From JASEGV01 sp947085285 (GTDB taxonomy: Bacteria > Bacteroidota > Ignavibacteria > UBA10030 > BY39), in the NCBI GenBank assembly GCA_947085285.1, contig CAMTVZ010000193.1, positions 1-19,633 on the forward strand: DNA of 19,633 bases, read 5' to 3'. Below are positions 7,316-15,519 of the stretch, piece by piece. The notes below the pieces were generated by a model, which did not search any database, was not told the origin of the DNA, and saw nothing but the letters and a program-made list of their open reading frames with translations. The position numbers were made by a program, and so were the translations under genes. Within the stretch, counting starts at the first letter, position 1. The number at the start of each line of letters is the position of its first letter.

Positions 7316-8032
7316 ATGAAAAAGTTGTTTGCACTTTTAGTAATTATTATATCATTTTGCACAGGCATCATGTTGTTGAGTGGATGTGCCTCGTCGGATG
7401 AAGCAACTGAAGATGATTCGGCTACGGGCCCACCGACGGAACTCGAATTAGCACAGCAGAAGAATGATGCTCTGTCAAAAGAAAATGCACAACTTAAACA
7501 ACAGATAACACGACTTGAGCAGGATGTTCGAAATCTAACAGCCAGAGCTGCTCAATTAGAGACACAACTATTCGAAGAGAGAGAAAAAGCAAAGGGACAA
7601 GTATCGACTCCAGAACCAGTTCCAACACGAACTCAAACATTGTCCGAGCCGACCAAGCCGATAATAAAAGAAGCAGAATCCGACTATCAGATTGCTCTCG
7701 ATTTTTTCAGAAAGAGAAAGTATGGCGAAGCCATCAGTAAGCTACAAGGAATAATTGATAGTGGAGCCCGAAAAGATTTAGAAGACAATTGTTATTATTG
7801 GATGGGTGAAGCAAACTTTGGTATGAAGAATTATCAAGCCGCAATTGAATTATTCGAGAAGGTTTTTAATTATAAAGTTTCTGAGAAGAAAGACGACGCA
7901 GCTATTATGATAGCTAACTCACATTGGGAAATGGGGAATAAACAAGAAGCAATAAAAGAATACAAAAAGTTTATCGAAAAATTTCCGGCAAGCTCGTATG
8001 TTAAGTGGGCAAAGAAAAGAGCTGGTGAGTAA
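7316..8032 (+). CDS. Coiled-coil and TPR lipoprotein, CpoB/YbgF-like
   Basis: This 238-aa protein has a lipoprotein signal peptide ending S-G-C24, an acidic linker, and a coiled coil (about 40-95, ELAQQKNDALSKENAQLKQQ and onward). A Pro/Thr-rich linker follows, then C-terminal tandem TPR-type helices (about 120-238), beginning DYQIALDFFRKRKYGEAI and ending IEKFPASSYVKWAKKRAGE. This layout is that of CpoB/YbgF, the periplasmic partner of the Tol system and cell-wall synthesis, although CpoB itself is usually not lipidated. The start is decided by AAGGAGG at 7305-7311; an overlapping ATG at 7312 is in a different frame. It is the only complete plus-strand gene here. Its stop lies 10 bp from the convergent cysteine synthase stop, with no visible terminator between them. 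Confidence 0.85.
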   Translation: MKKLFALLVIIISFCTGIMLLSGCASSDEATEDDSATGPPTELELAQQKNDALSKENAQLKQQITRLEQDVRNLTARAAQLETQLFEEREKAKGQVSTPEPVPTRTQTLSEPTKPIIKEAESDYQIALDFFRKRKYGEAISKLQGIIDSGARKDLEDNCYYWMGEANFGMKNYQAAIELFEKVFNYKVSEKKDDAAIMIANSHWEMGNKQEAIKEYKKFIEKFPASSYVKWAKKRAGE

Positions 8033-8042
8033 ATTATTGTAA

Positions 8043-9104
8043 TTAAATTTGTTGATGGGTCTTACACTCTTTGATGTCGCAACAGGTTTGGCATACACGC
8101 TTATACGCATCGTATGCGAGTAGCTCGACATGTGGACTTAAGTAATTTGTTTTAACAGGTTCATTTTTCATCAAGTCGGTGCTGATATATTTTTTATTAT
8201 CATCTGCAAAAACAGTAACCACAACAGCCTCGTCGCCCAGTTCATTTTGGATTTGAATTGCTCCAATAAAATTTGCCCCCGACGAAATACCTACTGCTAA
8301 ACCCAATTTCGCTGCAAGTTTCTGCGCCATCAGAATTGAGTCGCCATCGTGCACCGCAATAACCCTATCGAGTTTATCAAGTTGCACAATAGATGGAATA
8401 AATTCGTCTGAAATCCCTTGAATTCTATGTTTACCAACTTTGTGTCCGGTCGACATCGTTGGCGATTCTGCCGGTTCAAGTGGATAAAGTTTTATATTTG
8501 GATTTCGAGAGCGAAGAAAACTGCCGACCCCCATAATTGTACCCCCTGTTCCGACTCCAGCAACAAACGCATCGGGAGTTTTATTATGAAACTGAAGTTG
8601 CCACCAGATCTCCGGTCCTGTTGTTTGCTCGTGAGCCTCAACATTAGCCGAATTTGTAAATTGGCAAGGAAGAAATACATCCTTTTCCTCCTGAGCCAAC
8701 TGTTCTGTCATCCGAATACTTCCTATAAAACCACCTTCTTCTGGTTTAACAAGGCGAATGGTGGCGCCAAAACTGCGTATCAGGTTGATTCGTTCTTGAC
8801 TCATCCAATCGGGCATATAAATTACAACTTGGTGCCCCAATGCACGCCCTATTGCCGAAAATGAAATTCCGGTATTTCCACTTGTGGCTTCTGCAATTTT
8901 ATCACCAGATCTTATTCGTCCTTCAGCATACGCCTTCTGCAAAATGTGTAATGCCATTCGGTCTTTTATGCTTCCTGTAAGATTCATATGCTCGGCTTTT
9001 GCATAAATAACTCGGCGTCTTCCTCTAAATTTGTAATGAATAGCTAATAAAGGTGTGTTACCTACAATATTTTTAATGCTTTGAAAAGGATCTCTTTCCG
9101 TCAT
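8043..9104 (-). CDS. PLP-dependent cysteine synthase family enzyme (CysM-like)
   Basis: This 353-aa protein belongs to the beta-family of PLP enzymes that replace the beta-substituent of O-acetylserine or a similar donor. The Schiff-base lysine is K47 (GSIKDRMA). The substrate loop is T74-S-G-N-T-G79, and the phosphate-binding loop is G185-T-G-G-T189. MPDWMSQER and TTGPEIWWQL resemble CysM more than CysK. At 353 residues it is longer than the usual 300 or so. The C-terminal extension carries four cysteines in ten residues (C338, C341, C342, C347), a possible metal site that typical cysteine synthases lack. The ATG lies 5 bp after the xerD stop, making it the last gene of the long operon. The exact sulfur donor cannot be decided from sequence. 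Confidence 0.92.
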   Translation of the reverse strand: MTERDPFQSIKNIVGNTPLLAIHYKFRGRRRVIYAKAEHMNLTGSIKDRMALHILQKAYAEGRIRSGDKIAEATSGNTGISFSAIGRALGHQVVIYMPDWMSQERINLIRSFGATIRLVKPEEGGFIGSIRMTEQLAQEEKDVFLPCQFTNSANVEAHEQTTGPEIWWQLQFHNKTPDAFVAGVGTGGTIMGVGSFLRSRNPNIKLYPLEPAESPTMSTGHKVGKHRIQGISDEFIPSIVQLDKLDRVIAVHDGDSILMAQKLAAKLGLAVGISSGANFIGAIQIQNELGDEAVVVTVFADDNKKYISTDLMKNEPVKTNYLSPHVELLAYDAYKRVCQTCCDIKECKTHQQI

Positions 9105-9109
9105 AGCTT

Positions 9110-10015
9110 CTATCCTCTCGGATGAAATGTTTTATGAATTTCTTTCAAATATTCTTTATCTATGTGTGTATAGATTTCGGTGGTCGAGATATCGGAGTGC
9201 CCTAACATTTCCTGAACAGCACGCAAATCGGCACCCCCTTCAAGCAAATGAGTTGCAAATGAATGCCGGAAAGTATGCGGATGCACCGGCTTTTCAATCC
9301 GGGCTTTGCGCGCGTATTTATCGACTATGTTCCAAATCGCCATTCGCGTCATTTGCCCTCCGCGTGCATTTAAAAATAAAACATCCGTCGATTTGTGATG
9401 TAATCTTTTTTGCTTGTCCATCAAATTTATTCTTACATTCTCCTTGTATTTTTTAATCCACTCCAAAGCCGATCTGCCGATGGGAATTAATCTTTCTTTC
9501 GATCCCTTCCCGAAAACTCTTACTATTCCAAATTCGGAATTAATGTCGGACTGTTTTAGAATCAGCAGTTCCGAGACGCGCATACCCGTTGCATACAGTG
9601 TTTCAAGTATTGCTCGGTCGCGCATTCCTAACGGCTCAGTTGTATCGGGTTTTGATAAGATATTCTCAACTTCCGCTAACGTTAAAACCTCGGGCAAATT
9701 TTTAGGAAGTTTTGGTGTGGTTAAATCGTCTGCCGGATTATTTTTAGTAATTTCGTCGCCAATTAGAAACTTATGGAACCCCCTAATGGCAGATATGTTT
9801 TGAGAAATGCTTCGTGCCGACAAAAGCAGTTTAGATAAGGATTTCAGATAACTACTTATAGTATCTTCAGTAATGTTTTCGGGCGATAGAATATTTTTCG
9901 ATTCCAAAAAGCTTATATATCTATTGAGGTTGATTTTATATGCAGCAATAGTGTTCTCGGAAGAATTTTTTTCCAAGCTTAAAAAATGTATATACGAACG
10001 CAGATGTTCCCGCAA
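9110..10015 (-). CDS. xerD: Tyrosine recombinase XerD
   Basis: XerC/XerD resolve chromosome dimers by strand exchange at the dif site before division. The N-terminal SAM-like DNA-binding domain (about 3-95) is followed by the catalytic domain. Counting from the TTG start, the residues are R146 (ATGMRVSEL), K170 (GKGSKER), H247-x-x-R250 (HPHTFRHSFATHLL), H273 (LGHSDIS) and nucleophile Y282 (TEIYTH). All are spaced as in E. coli XerD (298 aa). I chose TTG at 10015 because AGAAGGAG sits 6 nt before it and it follows the HD gene stop by 1 bp. The ATG at 10042 would overlap that gene by 26 bp, has no ribosome-binding sequence, and adds nine residues. XerD is preferred over XerC from the C-terminal block, with moderate certainty. 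Confidence 0.92.
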   Translation of the reverse strand: MREHLRSYIHFLSLEKNSSENTIAAYKINLNRYISFLESKNILSPENITEDTISSYLKSLSKLLLSARSISQNISAIRGFHKFLIGDEITKNNPADDLTTPKLPKNLPEVLTLAEVENILSKPDTTEPLGMRDRAILETLYATGMRVSELLILKQSDINSEFGIVRVFGKGSKERLIPIGRSALEWIKKYKENVRINLMDKQKRLHHKSTDVLFLNARGGQMTRMAIWNIVDKYARKARIEKPVHPHTFRHSFATHLLEGGADLRAVQEMLGHSDISTTEIYTHIDKEYLKEIHKTFHPRG

Positions 10016-10016
10016 G

Positions 10017-12287
10017 CTACACTCCTTCTGTCTTATTATCATTGGGTATATTTTCTACTACGTCGGTTTTTGTTGAAGTAGCTTCTGTTTCAACAATTTG
10101 TTCAGGATATTTAATCCTTTGATGGTAAGTACCAATCAATATTTTAAGGAAAGCTTCTTTAATTTTTTTCAGGTCGCGTAAAGTCAAATCGCATTCATCT
10201 AATTCTCCTTCAATAAACCGCATTTTAATTCTATCATCAATTGCCGTTTCTAATCGTTCGGGAGTAAATTCTGAGAGCGTACGCGTGTAGGCTTCGACAA
10301 TGTCGGCTAACATAACGATAGCAGTTTCTTTCGATTGTGGTTTGGGGCCCGGATAGCGGTAATCTTCGTCTCTTGCTTCGTCTTTTGATTTTCCGGCTGC
10401 AGCAAGTTTCAGTGCCTTATCGTAAAAAAAAGAGATACGCGTTGTTCCGTGATGCTGAGGGATAAAATCAATAACCGCTTCTGGCAAGTTGTAAGCGCGG
10501 GCTAATTCGATTCCTTCTTTCACGTGCATAATTATTATTCTGGCACTCATTCGTGGGGTTAACTTTTGATGCCTGCTCTTTTTTTGAAATTCATTCTCTG
10601 CAAAATATTCAGGTTTAATTGTTTTGCCGATGTCGTGATAATATCCTCCTACACGAGCCAGAACAGCATTTGCATTGATAGCGTCGGCAGCTGTTTCGGC
10701 TAAATTTCCTATCATCATACTGTGATGGTATGTACCCGGGGTTTTTTCGCGCAACATCCGAAGCAATGGATGATTTGGATCGGTCAACTCAACTAATGTC
10801 AAATCGGTAGTTATTTTAAAAGATTTTTCAAAAAATATTAACAACCCGTAAGTAAGAACAGGTGAGAAAATTGCATTTGCGAGTGCAAAACCATAATCTT
10901 GAAGTAACGGAATGAAGGTTTCGCCACGTTGAAGACCAAATGCAGTAATAGTTAAAACATATCCTATAAAAATAAATATCATCGATCTAAATATTTGAGT
11001 CCGCTGCCGAATGTCGCGCACAGTGTAAGCTGCCAACGCACCAGCAACAAGCGATGCTAAAGCAACCTCGTAATCATTTCCCCTTACTCCGGCTACCAAA
11101 AATGCCATTACAACTGTTCCGTAGTAGGCAACACGTGAATCGAATATAATTGTTAAAAGCATTGCCGATGCTGGAATAAAAATTAGATATTGTAAAGAAA
11201 TCGAACTTTCTAATTTTGTTGAAATATAAGCGAACGTTACCTGCATCAATATTACAATAGAGATTAGAAGAAGTTTAGAATTGTCGTTAAAAATTCGCTT
11301 TCTAAAAAGATAGAGATAGATAGAGTAAAGCATCAGGATTACTGCGACCTGTAAAATTACTCCTAAGTTTTCCGAAATCGGAGTTCTATCAGCCCGCTGC
11401 TCGGCTTTGGCGTGAAGGAAAGATTCTAATTTTAATTTCGTCTCGTAAGTAATTCGTTCATGCTTGCTCACGATTCGTTCGTTGTGAGCCACATATCCTA
11501 ACGTGCGTGGGACCATCTCGGCTGCTGCCGCAATCAGCTTTTCGGTTTCGGTGGAACTATAAATTACATTGGCTTTTAAAACGAGTGGCACAAGTTGAAC
11601 TAAAAAACTTGATAAATTATTATCACCGAATTTTTCAAAAATCTTGTTGTCGATTTTTTTCAAAGCACTGTCCAAATCGTAAAAATTTGTAACGGGTAGA
11701 ATTACTTCCACCGTTCCTTTGCGTATCGCAATATTATTGTTGTTTATAGATTCATATTTTTGGTCGAGTATGCCACGCTCGAAAACTTCTTTGAGTTGCG
11801 AAGACAGAACATTTTCAACCTCCACCCAATTAATATTTCGTTCAAGAATTTTTAAATTGTAATCGGTAAACAGATTCGGATACTTGGAATAAATGTCTTT
11901 TAATCTCAAAGAATCAGTTTTCTGAATATTTCTAAATTCTCTCAGATCGTTAAGTAATGTTGTAAGAAATACGAGCTGATCGGGAGCTATATGTTCATCT
12001 AAAACAAAAACTTTATAGACTTTAGATTTCGCCTCTTCAACTTCGGCTTCATATTGTTTTTGCTCTTTTAAAATCGGGAACGAGAATGGTGAGATAAGGT
12101 CATCCTCCGTCCATACAGTTCCAACCTTATAGCTTACATCGATTGTTGCTGTAGAACGAAACATCTGGAAAATAATAAAAATCAGCAGCAAGCCGATCGA
12201 AATTTTTAAAACAAGTTTGAGTGTCGGACGCTGTTGCATGGTTGGCTTTGCGAGCGAAGTATTATTTTTGGGCAAAAATGCAGACAT
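10017..12287 (-). CDS. 7TM-HD family phosphohydrolase (PgpH-like, probable c-di-AMP phosphodiesterase)
   Basis: This 756-aa membrane protein has one N-terminal TM helix (about 24-43) and an extracytoplasmic 7TMR-HDED domain (about 50-300). A bundle of TM helices follows (about 307-486), then a cytoplasmic HD domain (about 505-725). HD metal ligands are visible: H521/H522 (TYHHSMMIGNLAE), H551-D552 (YYHDIGKT), H612/H613 (QHHGT) and D662 (MLADIVEA). Listeria PgpH, with the same layout, degrades cyclic di-AMP, and that is the best guess for the substrate. The ATG comes 10 bp after the malG stop, so it is probably co-transcribed with the sugar transporter. The C-terminal tail is polar and Thr/Asn-rich. 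No diadenylate cyclase is visible in the window. Confidence 0.9.
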   Translation of the reverse strand: MSAFLPKNNTSLAKPTMQQRPTLKLVLKISIGLLLIFIIFQMFRSTATIDVSYKVGTVWTEDDLISPFSFPILKEQKQYEAEVEEAKSKVYKVFVLDEHIAPDQLVFLTTLLNDLREFRNIQKTDSLRLKDIYSKYPNLFTDYNLKILERNINWVEVENVLSSQLKEVFERGILDQKYESINNNNIAIRKGTVEVILPVTNFYDLDSALKKIDNKIFEKFGDNNLSSFLVQLVPLVLKANVIYSSTETEKLIAAAAEMVPRTLGYVAHNERIVSKHERITYETKLKLESFLHAKAEQRADRTPISENLGVILQVAVILMLYSIYLYLFRKRIFNDNSKLLLISIVILMQVTFAYISTKLESSISLQYLIFIPASAMLLTIIFDSRVAYYGTVVMAFLVAGVRGNDYEVALASLVAGALAAYTVRDIRQRTQIFRSMIFIFIGYVLTITAFGLQRGETFIPLLQDYGFALANAIFSPVLTYGLLIFFEKSFKITTDLTLVELTDPNHPLLRMLREKTPGTYHHSMMIGNLAETAADAINANAVLARVGGYYHDIGKTIKPEYFAENEFQKKSRHQKLTPRMSARIIIMHVKEGIELARAYNLPEAVIDFIPQHHGTTRISFFYDKALKLAAAGKSKDEARDEDYRYPGPKPQSKETAIVMLADIVEAYTRTLSEFTPERLETAIDDRIKMRFIEGELDECDLTLRDLKKIKEAFLKILIGTYHQRIKYPEQIVETEATSTKTDVVENIPNDNKTEGV
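10022..10029 (-). promoter_or_regulatory. Ribosome-binding site that fixes the xerD start at TTG 10015
   Basis: The minus strand reads AGAAGGAG, 6 nt before TTG (10015-10013). It lies within the last codons of the HD phosphohydrolase gene, so termination and re-initiation are probably coupled. Confidence 0.6.
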
Positions 12288-12297
12288 AAAAAAAGAA

Positions 12298-13143
12298 TTA
12301 ACCCTTCACGCTGCCAAGTGTTAAACCTGATACTAGCCAACGGCTGAGCACAAGGAACAAAACTACTACTGGTATCATCACAATAAACGAAGCAGCACCA
12401 TACAGACCCCACTCGGTAGTCATATTTGCTTCGAACGATTTAAGCCCCAATGGAAGAGTCCATAATTGTGAATCCTGTAAAACTTGTGCAGCAACAATAT
12501 ATTCCGACCAGGCAGTCATAAACGAAAAGAGCCCTGTAATAACAAGCGCCGGCGAGGCAAGCGGAATAATGATTTTGTAGAATGCCTGAAACTGATTACA
12601 ACCATCAATCTTTGCAGCTTCTTCTAAACTGAATGGGATCGTATCGTAGTAACCTTTCATAGTCCATACACAAAACGGAAGTGCTGTTGCAGTGTAAATG
12701 ATTATGATCCCTAAATATGTATTTATTAAACCTAAATAAATTAACATTATATAGAGAGGGAGGAGTAACATAGTTGCGGGAAACATTTGGGTAACAAGCA
12801 AGCTCAGCAAGGCAATTTTTTTACCGATGAATTTAAAACGTGAAAAAGCATAACCCGCCATTGATGCGAACACAACGCCGGTTAAAGTTACAACTAATGC
12901 AACAAACGCACTGTTAGCAGTCCAGAGTAAAAAAGGACGGTTCGTAAAAAGATCGATGTAAGCATTTAGTGTTGCGTTATCGGGAATTATTTCCAGCGAA
13001 GTTGAAAGCAACCGGTCAGCAGGGCGTAGCGAGATAGTGATAACTTGCGAAACAGGATACACAGCAATAATTGCAAAGATTATTAGTGTAATATGCGTTG
13101 CAATTCTTGTTAAGATTTTTTTTGATTTAAATTTGTTTTTCAA
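12298..13143 (-). CDS. malG: Carbohydrate ABC transporter permease, MalG-type
   Basis: This 281-aa inner-membrane permease has six predicted TM helices (first about 13-35). The EAA loop EEAAKIDGCNQFQAFYKIIIPLASPAL (about 173-199) contacts the ATPase. Its C-terminal blocks, W-T-L-P-L-G-L-K-S-F, T-E-W-G-L-Y-G-A and the final WLVSGLTLGSVKG, match E. coli MalG closely. Its ATG overlaps the malF stop by 4 bp (ATGA). It would form the channel with the MalF-like protein. No ATPase gene is adjacent, so a shared MsmX/UgpC-type ATPase elsewhere is needed. Maltodextrin as substrate is inferred from the GH13 neighbour; other oligosaccharides are possible. Confidence 0.9.
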   Translation of the reverse strand: MKNKFKSKKILTRIATHITLIIFAIIAVYPVSQVITISLRPADRLLSTSLEIIPDNATLNAYIDLFTNRPFLLWTANSAFVALVVTLTGVVFASMAGYAFSRFKFIGKKIALLSLLVTQMFPATMLLLPLYIMLIYLGLINTYLGIIIIYTATALPFCVWTMKGYYDTIPFSLEEAAKIDGCNQFQAFYKIIIPLASPALVITGLFSFMTAWSEYIVAAQVLQDSQLWTLPLGLKSFEANMTTEWGLYGAASFIVMIPVVVLFLVLSRWLVSGLTLGSVKG

Positions 13144-14033
13144 TACGCTCCTTCAGTTGCTTTAGTTCGTTTCATAAAAGCAAGACTTATAAACAGCAGG
13201 ATAATAAAAATTACAAACGAGAGTGCCGCGGCATAGCCGTATCGGTATAAATTAAAAGCGGCTTTATAAACAAACGAGATAAGAATATGAGTTTGGTCGG
13301 ATGGTTCGCCGCCGTTGCTTACCAGCCAGACGATATTCAAATTGTTGAAAGTCCAAACTATTCCGAGTGTGATTGCTGGAATCATAACCGGACGTATCAG
13401 CGGAAGTGTGATATTCTTGAGTTTGTGAAACCACGAGGCACCGTCGATGTCGGCTGCTTCGTATAGTTCATGCGGAATACTTTGCAACGCTCCTAAAGCT
13501 ACAACCATCATGAAAGGAAAACCGAGCCATATATTTGTAAGAATACAGGCGAGGAACGCTTCGGTTGGACTTTTAAGCCACTCGACCGCCGGAAGCGAGA
13601 GATATTTTGTGATAATTAGATTTATCGATCCGTACTCGTAATTAAACATTCCGCGCCACGTTAATGCAACGATGTATTGCGGTATTGCCCACGGTAAAAT
13701 TAAAAGTGTACGATAAACCGATTTACCCCGAATGTGTTGATTCAAAAGCAATGCAAGAAAAACTCCGATGACAACATGAAAAAAAACGTTTGTAAAAGTC
13801 CAGATGATTGTTTTTAGAAATACATTGAAGAATGTCGGCTCCGTGGGATCGGTAAATACTTTTATATACTGCACCAACCCGATCAGCTCCCAATCCTTGA
13901 TGTGCCGAAGGTTCATATTTGAGAATGAAATTATCAGGTTGTAAATAAAAGGATAGAATACAACGGCAAGCAAAATTAGTATTGTTGGACCTACAAAAAA
14001 TGCGATGAAAAGATTTCGAGAAAATTTGTTCAT
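13140..14033 (-). CDS. malF: Carbohydrate ABC transporter permease, MalF-type
   Basis: This 297-aa permease begins with a TM helix (about 8-35) and has six predicted in total. The EAA loop reads YEAADIDGASWFHKLKNITLPLIRP (about 189-213). Conserved permease blocks include Y-R-T-L-L-I-L-P-W-A-I-P and W-T-F-N-N-L-N-I-V-W-L-V. It is of the short type, without the large periplasmic loop that makes E. coli MalF over 500 residues. Its ATG overlaps the stop of the DUF433 gene by one base (TAATG), so the small protein is translated in direct coupling with the permease. It pairs with the MalG-type protein. Confidence 0.9.
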   Translation of the reverse strand: MNKFSRNLFIAFFVGPTILILLAVVFYPFIYNLIISFSNMNLRHIKDWELIGLVQYIKVFTDPTEPTFFNVFLKTIIWTFTNVFFHVVIGVFLALLLNQHIRGKSVYRTLLILPWAIPQYIVALTWRGMFNYEYGSINLIITKYLSLPAVEWLKSPTEAFLACILTNIWLGFPFMMVVALGALQSIPHELYEAADIDGASWFHKLKNITLPLIRPVMIPAITLGIVWTFNNLNIVWLVSNGGEPSDQTHILISFVYKAAFNLYRYGYAAALSFVIFIILLFISLAFMKRTKATEGAY

Positions 14034-14269
14034 TAAGATACCATAGGAAGTTCTACATATCTCTCTTGAGACATTTCGGCACCGTAAGCAATTGCTGCCT
14101 GTATATCTTCTTTTTTAAGATGTGGATATTCTTCAATAATTTCATTAATCGTCATTCCGTTTGAGAGAAAGTCGAGTATCAAAGATACCCATATCCGCGT
14201 ACCACGGATACACGGCTTTCCAAAACAAATATTCGGATCGATTGAGATGCATTGTAACAGTGGATTCAT
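14033..14269 (-). CDS. DUF433 small protein, inserted between binding-protein and permease genes
   Basis: These 78 residues match the DUF433 pattern: ISIDPNICFGKPCIRGTRIWVSLIL, then NGMTINEIIEEYPHLKKEDIQAAIAYGAE. DUF433 has a winged-helix or antitoxin-like fold and usually sits before a DUF5615 PIN-like toxin. No such partner is present; the next gene, 1 bp into its stop, is the MalF permease. The start is supported by AAAGGA 7 bases before the ATG, 11 bp after the binding-protein stop. It may have been captured as an orphan antitoxin, or may act as a local regulator of the transporter; neither can be decided from sequence. The family call is firm, the role unknown. Confidence 0.9.
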   Translation of the reverse strand: MNPLLQCISIDPNICFGKPCIRGTRIWVSLILDFLSNGMTINEIIEEYPHLKKEDIQAAIAYGAEMSQERYVELPMVS

Positions 14270-14280
14270 ATCATTTTCCT

Positions 14281-15519
14281 TTATTCATTCATTTCTTTAA
14301 TTTTTCTGATTGCGAACTCTTGCATATCCTTAGCCGCTTGTTCAGGAGTTTTAGCGCCGCCTAAAACTGCCTGATAACTCGGACGCATAGCATCCCAGAT
14401 AGCACGAAGTTCAGGCACAACCGGCATCGCTCTGCCGCGGTCAATCTGTAACTGTGAGTTCACCATTATTTCATTATTTTTGAAAAAAGGATCTTCATAC
14501 AATTCAATCAATGTTGGCATCGTGTTCAGCTTTTTAGTTATTTCCATTTGTTGTTCAGGAGCGAGTAAGAATTTTAATAACCTGATAATTTCGCGAAGTT
14601 TTTCTTTTTTAACATTTGCATTAATCGAATACCCTTTTGGCGAAACCATCGGTGCACACCATAAACCGGTCTTATTTATTTTTGGAAGAGGCGAAATTCC
14701 GATATTAATACCGGCTTTGGCATAGCCAGCCCACGACCAATCGCCGTTAATAATCATACCTGCTTTTCCATCCTTAAACAATAAATCCGCAATATTGTAG
14801 TCGGCTTCATTCGGAATTATTCTGTGTTTGTCGCGTAAATCTTTAATAAAATTAAGTGCATCGATGTTTGATTGTGTATTCAAAGTCGGGTTTCCATTCT
14901 CATCCATCACCCACCCGCCGAATCCGCTTAAGAATGGAATGAAGAAAAATGGTTCGGTATAATTCCACACCAACCCATAACGCTGCGGCTTTCCATCTTT
15001 GTCGAAAACCATAATTTTTTTCGCCAGCTCAATCAGCTCGACATCGGTTTTTGGTGGTGTGGTTACTAAAGCCTTGTTGTAAACAAGCGTAAGATGATTG
15101 CCAAGCTTATCGGCAATCTGATAAAGTCCGCCTTTGTAATATGTTAGTGCTTTCGGATTAAATTTATCGAGCCACTCACGTTCAAATAAAGTGTCGAGTG
15201 GTAGAATTATATCCATTACTTGAAACGGACCAACTTGATCGGAAGGACCGTAAACCAAGTCGGGACCCTGCCCTGCAATCGCTGCAATAATAAATCCTGA
15301 ACGGAGTTCTTCGGTTTCCTTATACATCTGCTCGACACGCAGTTCAGGATTATCTTTTCTAAATCGATCCAACTGTGCTTCTAAAATTTCACGTTCATCT
15401 ACACGCATCTGATGCCAAATTAGAATTTTAGGACGTGGGTCGTTATCCGAACACGAAATAGTTAGTACTGCTGCCACAGCAACTATCAGGTGTATGAATA
15501 TTTTTTTTATATGAATCAT
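14281..15519 (-). CDS. Extracellular sugar-binding lipoprotein (family 1, MalE-type)
   Basis: From ATG 15519 the product is 412 aa. I chose this start because it overlaps the GH13 stop by 4 bp (ATGA) and opens directly into the signal peptide; an in-frame GTG at 15537 only adds six residues inside the upstream gene. The lipobox ends T-I-S-C23. The mature part is a bilobed family 1 solute-binding protein: PKILIWHQMRVDEREILEAQ, then A-G-Q-G-P-D-L-V-Y-G-P (the usual G-x-x-P-D-V block), G-D-W-S-W-A-G-Y, and a C-terminal R-G-R-A-M-P-V-V-P with G-G-A-K-T-P-E-Q-A-A. It captures the substrate for the MalF/MalG-type permeases. The aromatic-rich middle (WNYTEPFFFIPF, GDWSWAGY) fits stacking against sugar rings. 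The exact sugar is unknown. Confidence 0.9.
   Translation of the reverse strand: MIHIKKIFIHLIVAVAAVLTISCSDNDPRPKILIWHQMRVDEREILEAQLDRFRKDNPELRVEQMYKETEELRSGFIIAAIAGQGPDLVYGPSDQVGPFQVMDIILPLDTLFEREWLDKFNPKALTYYKGGLYQIADKLGNHLTLVYNKALVTTPPKTDVELIELAKKIMVFDKDGKPQRYGLVWNYTEPFFFIPFLSGFGGWVMDENGNPTLNTQSNIDALNFIKDLRDKHRIIPNEADYNIADLLFKDGKAGMIINGDWSWAGYAKAGINIGISPLPKINKTGLWCAPMVSPKGYSINANVKKEKLREIIRLLKFLLAPEQQMEITKKLNTMPTLIELYEDPFFKNNEIMVNSQLQIDRGRAMPVVPELRAIWDAMRPSYQAVLGGAKTPEQAAKDMQEFAIRKIKEMNE

Noticed and set aside
8033..8042. A bidirectional terminator between the convergent genes
   Set aside because: Only 10 bp separate the stops and no stem-loop with a T-run is visible in or next to them.
8418..8864. 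A plus-strand open frame of 148 codons
   Set aside because: It is antisense to the cysteine synthase gene, whose catalytic motifs are intact, and its product has no recognisable domain.
9414..9803. A plus-strand open frame of 129 codons
   Set aside because: It lies wholly opposite xerD, which has all catalytic residues; the product is a shadow with no family features.
10541..10556. TGGCAC as a second sigma-54 promoter
   Set aside because: It lies inside the HD phosphohydrolase gene, has no -12 box at the right distance, and does not face a gene start.
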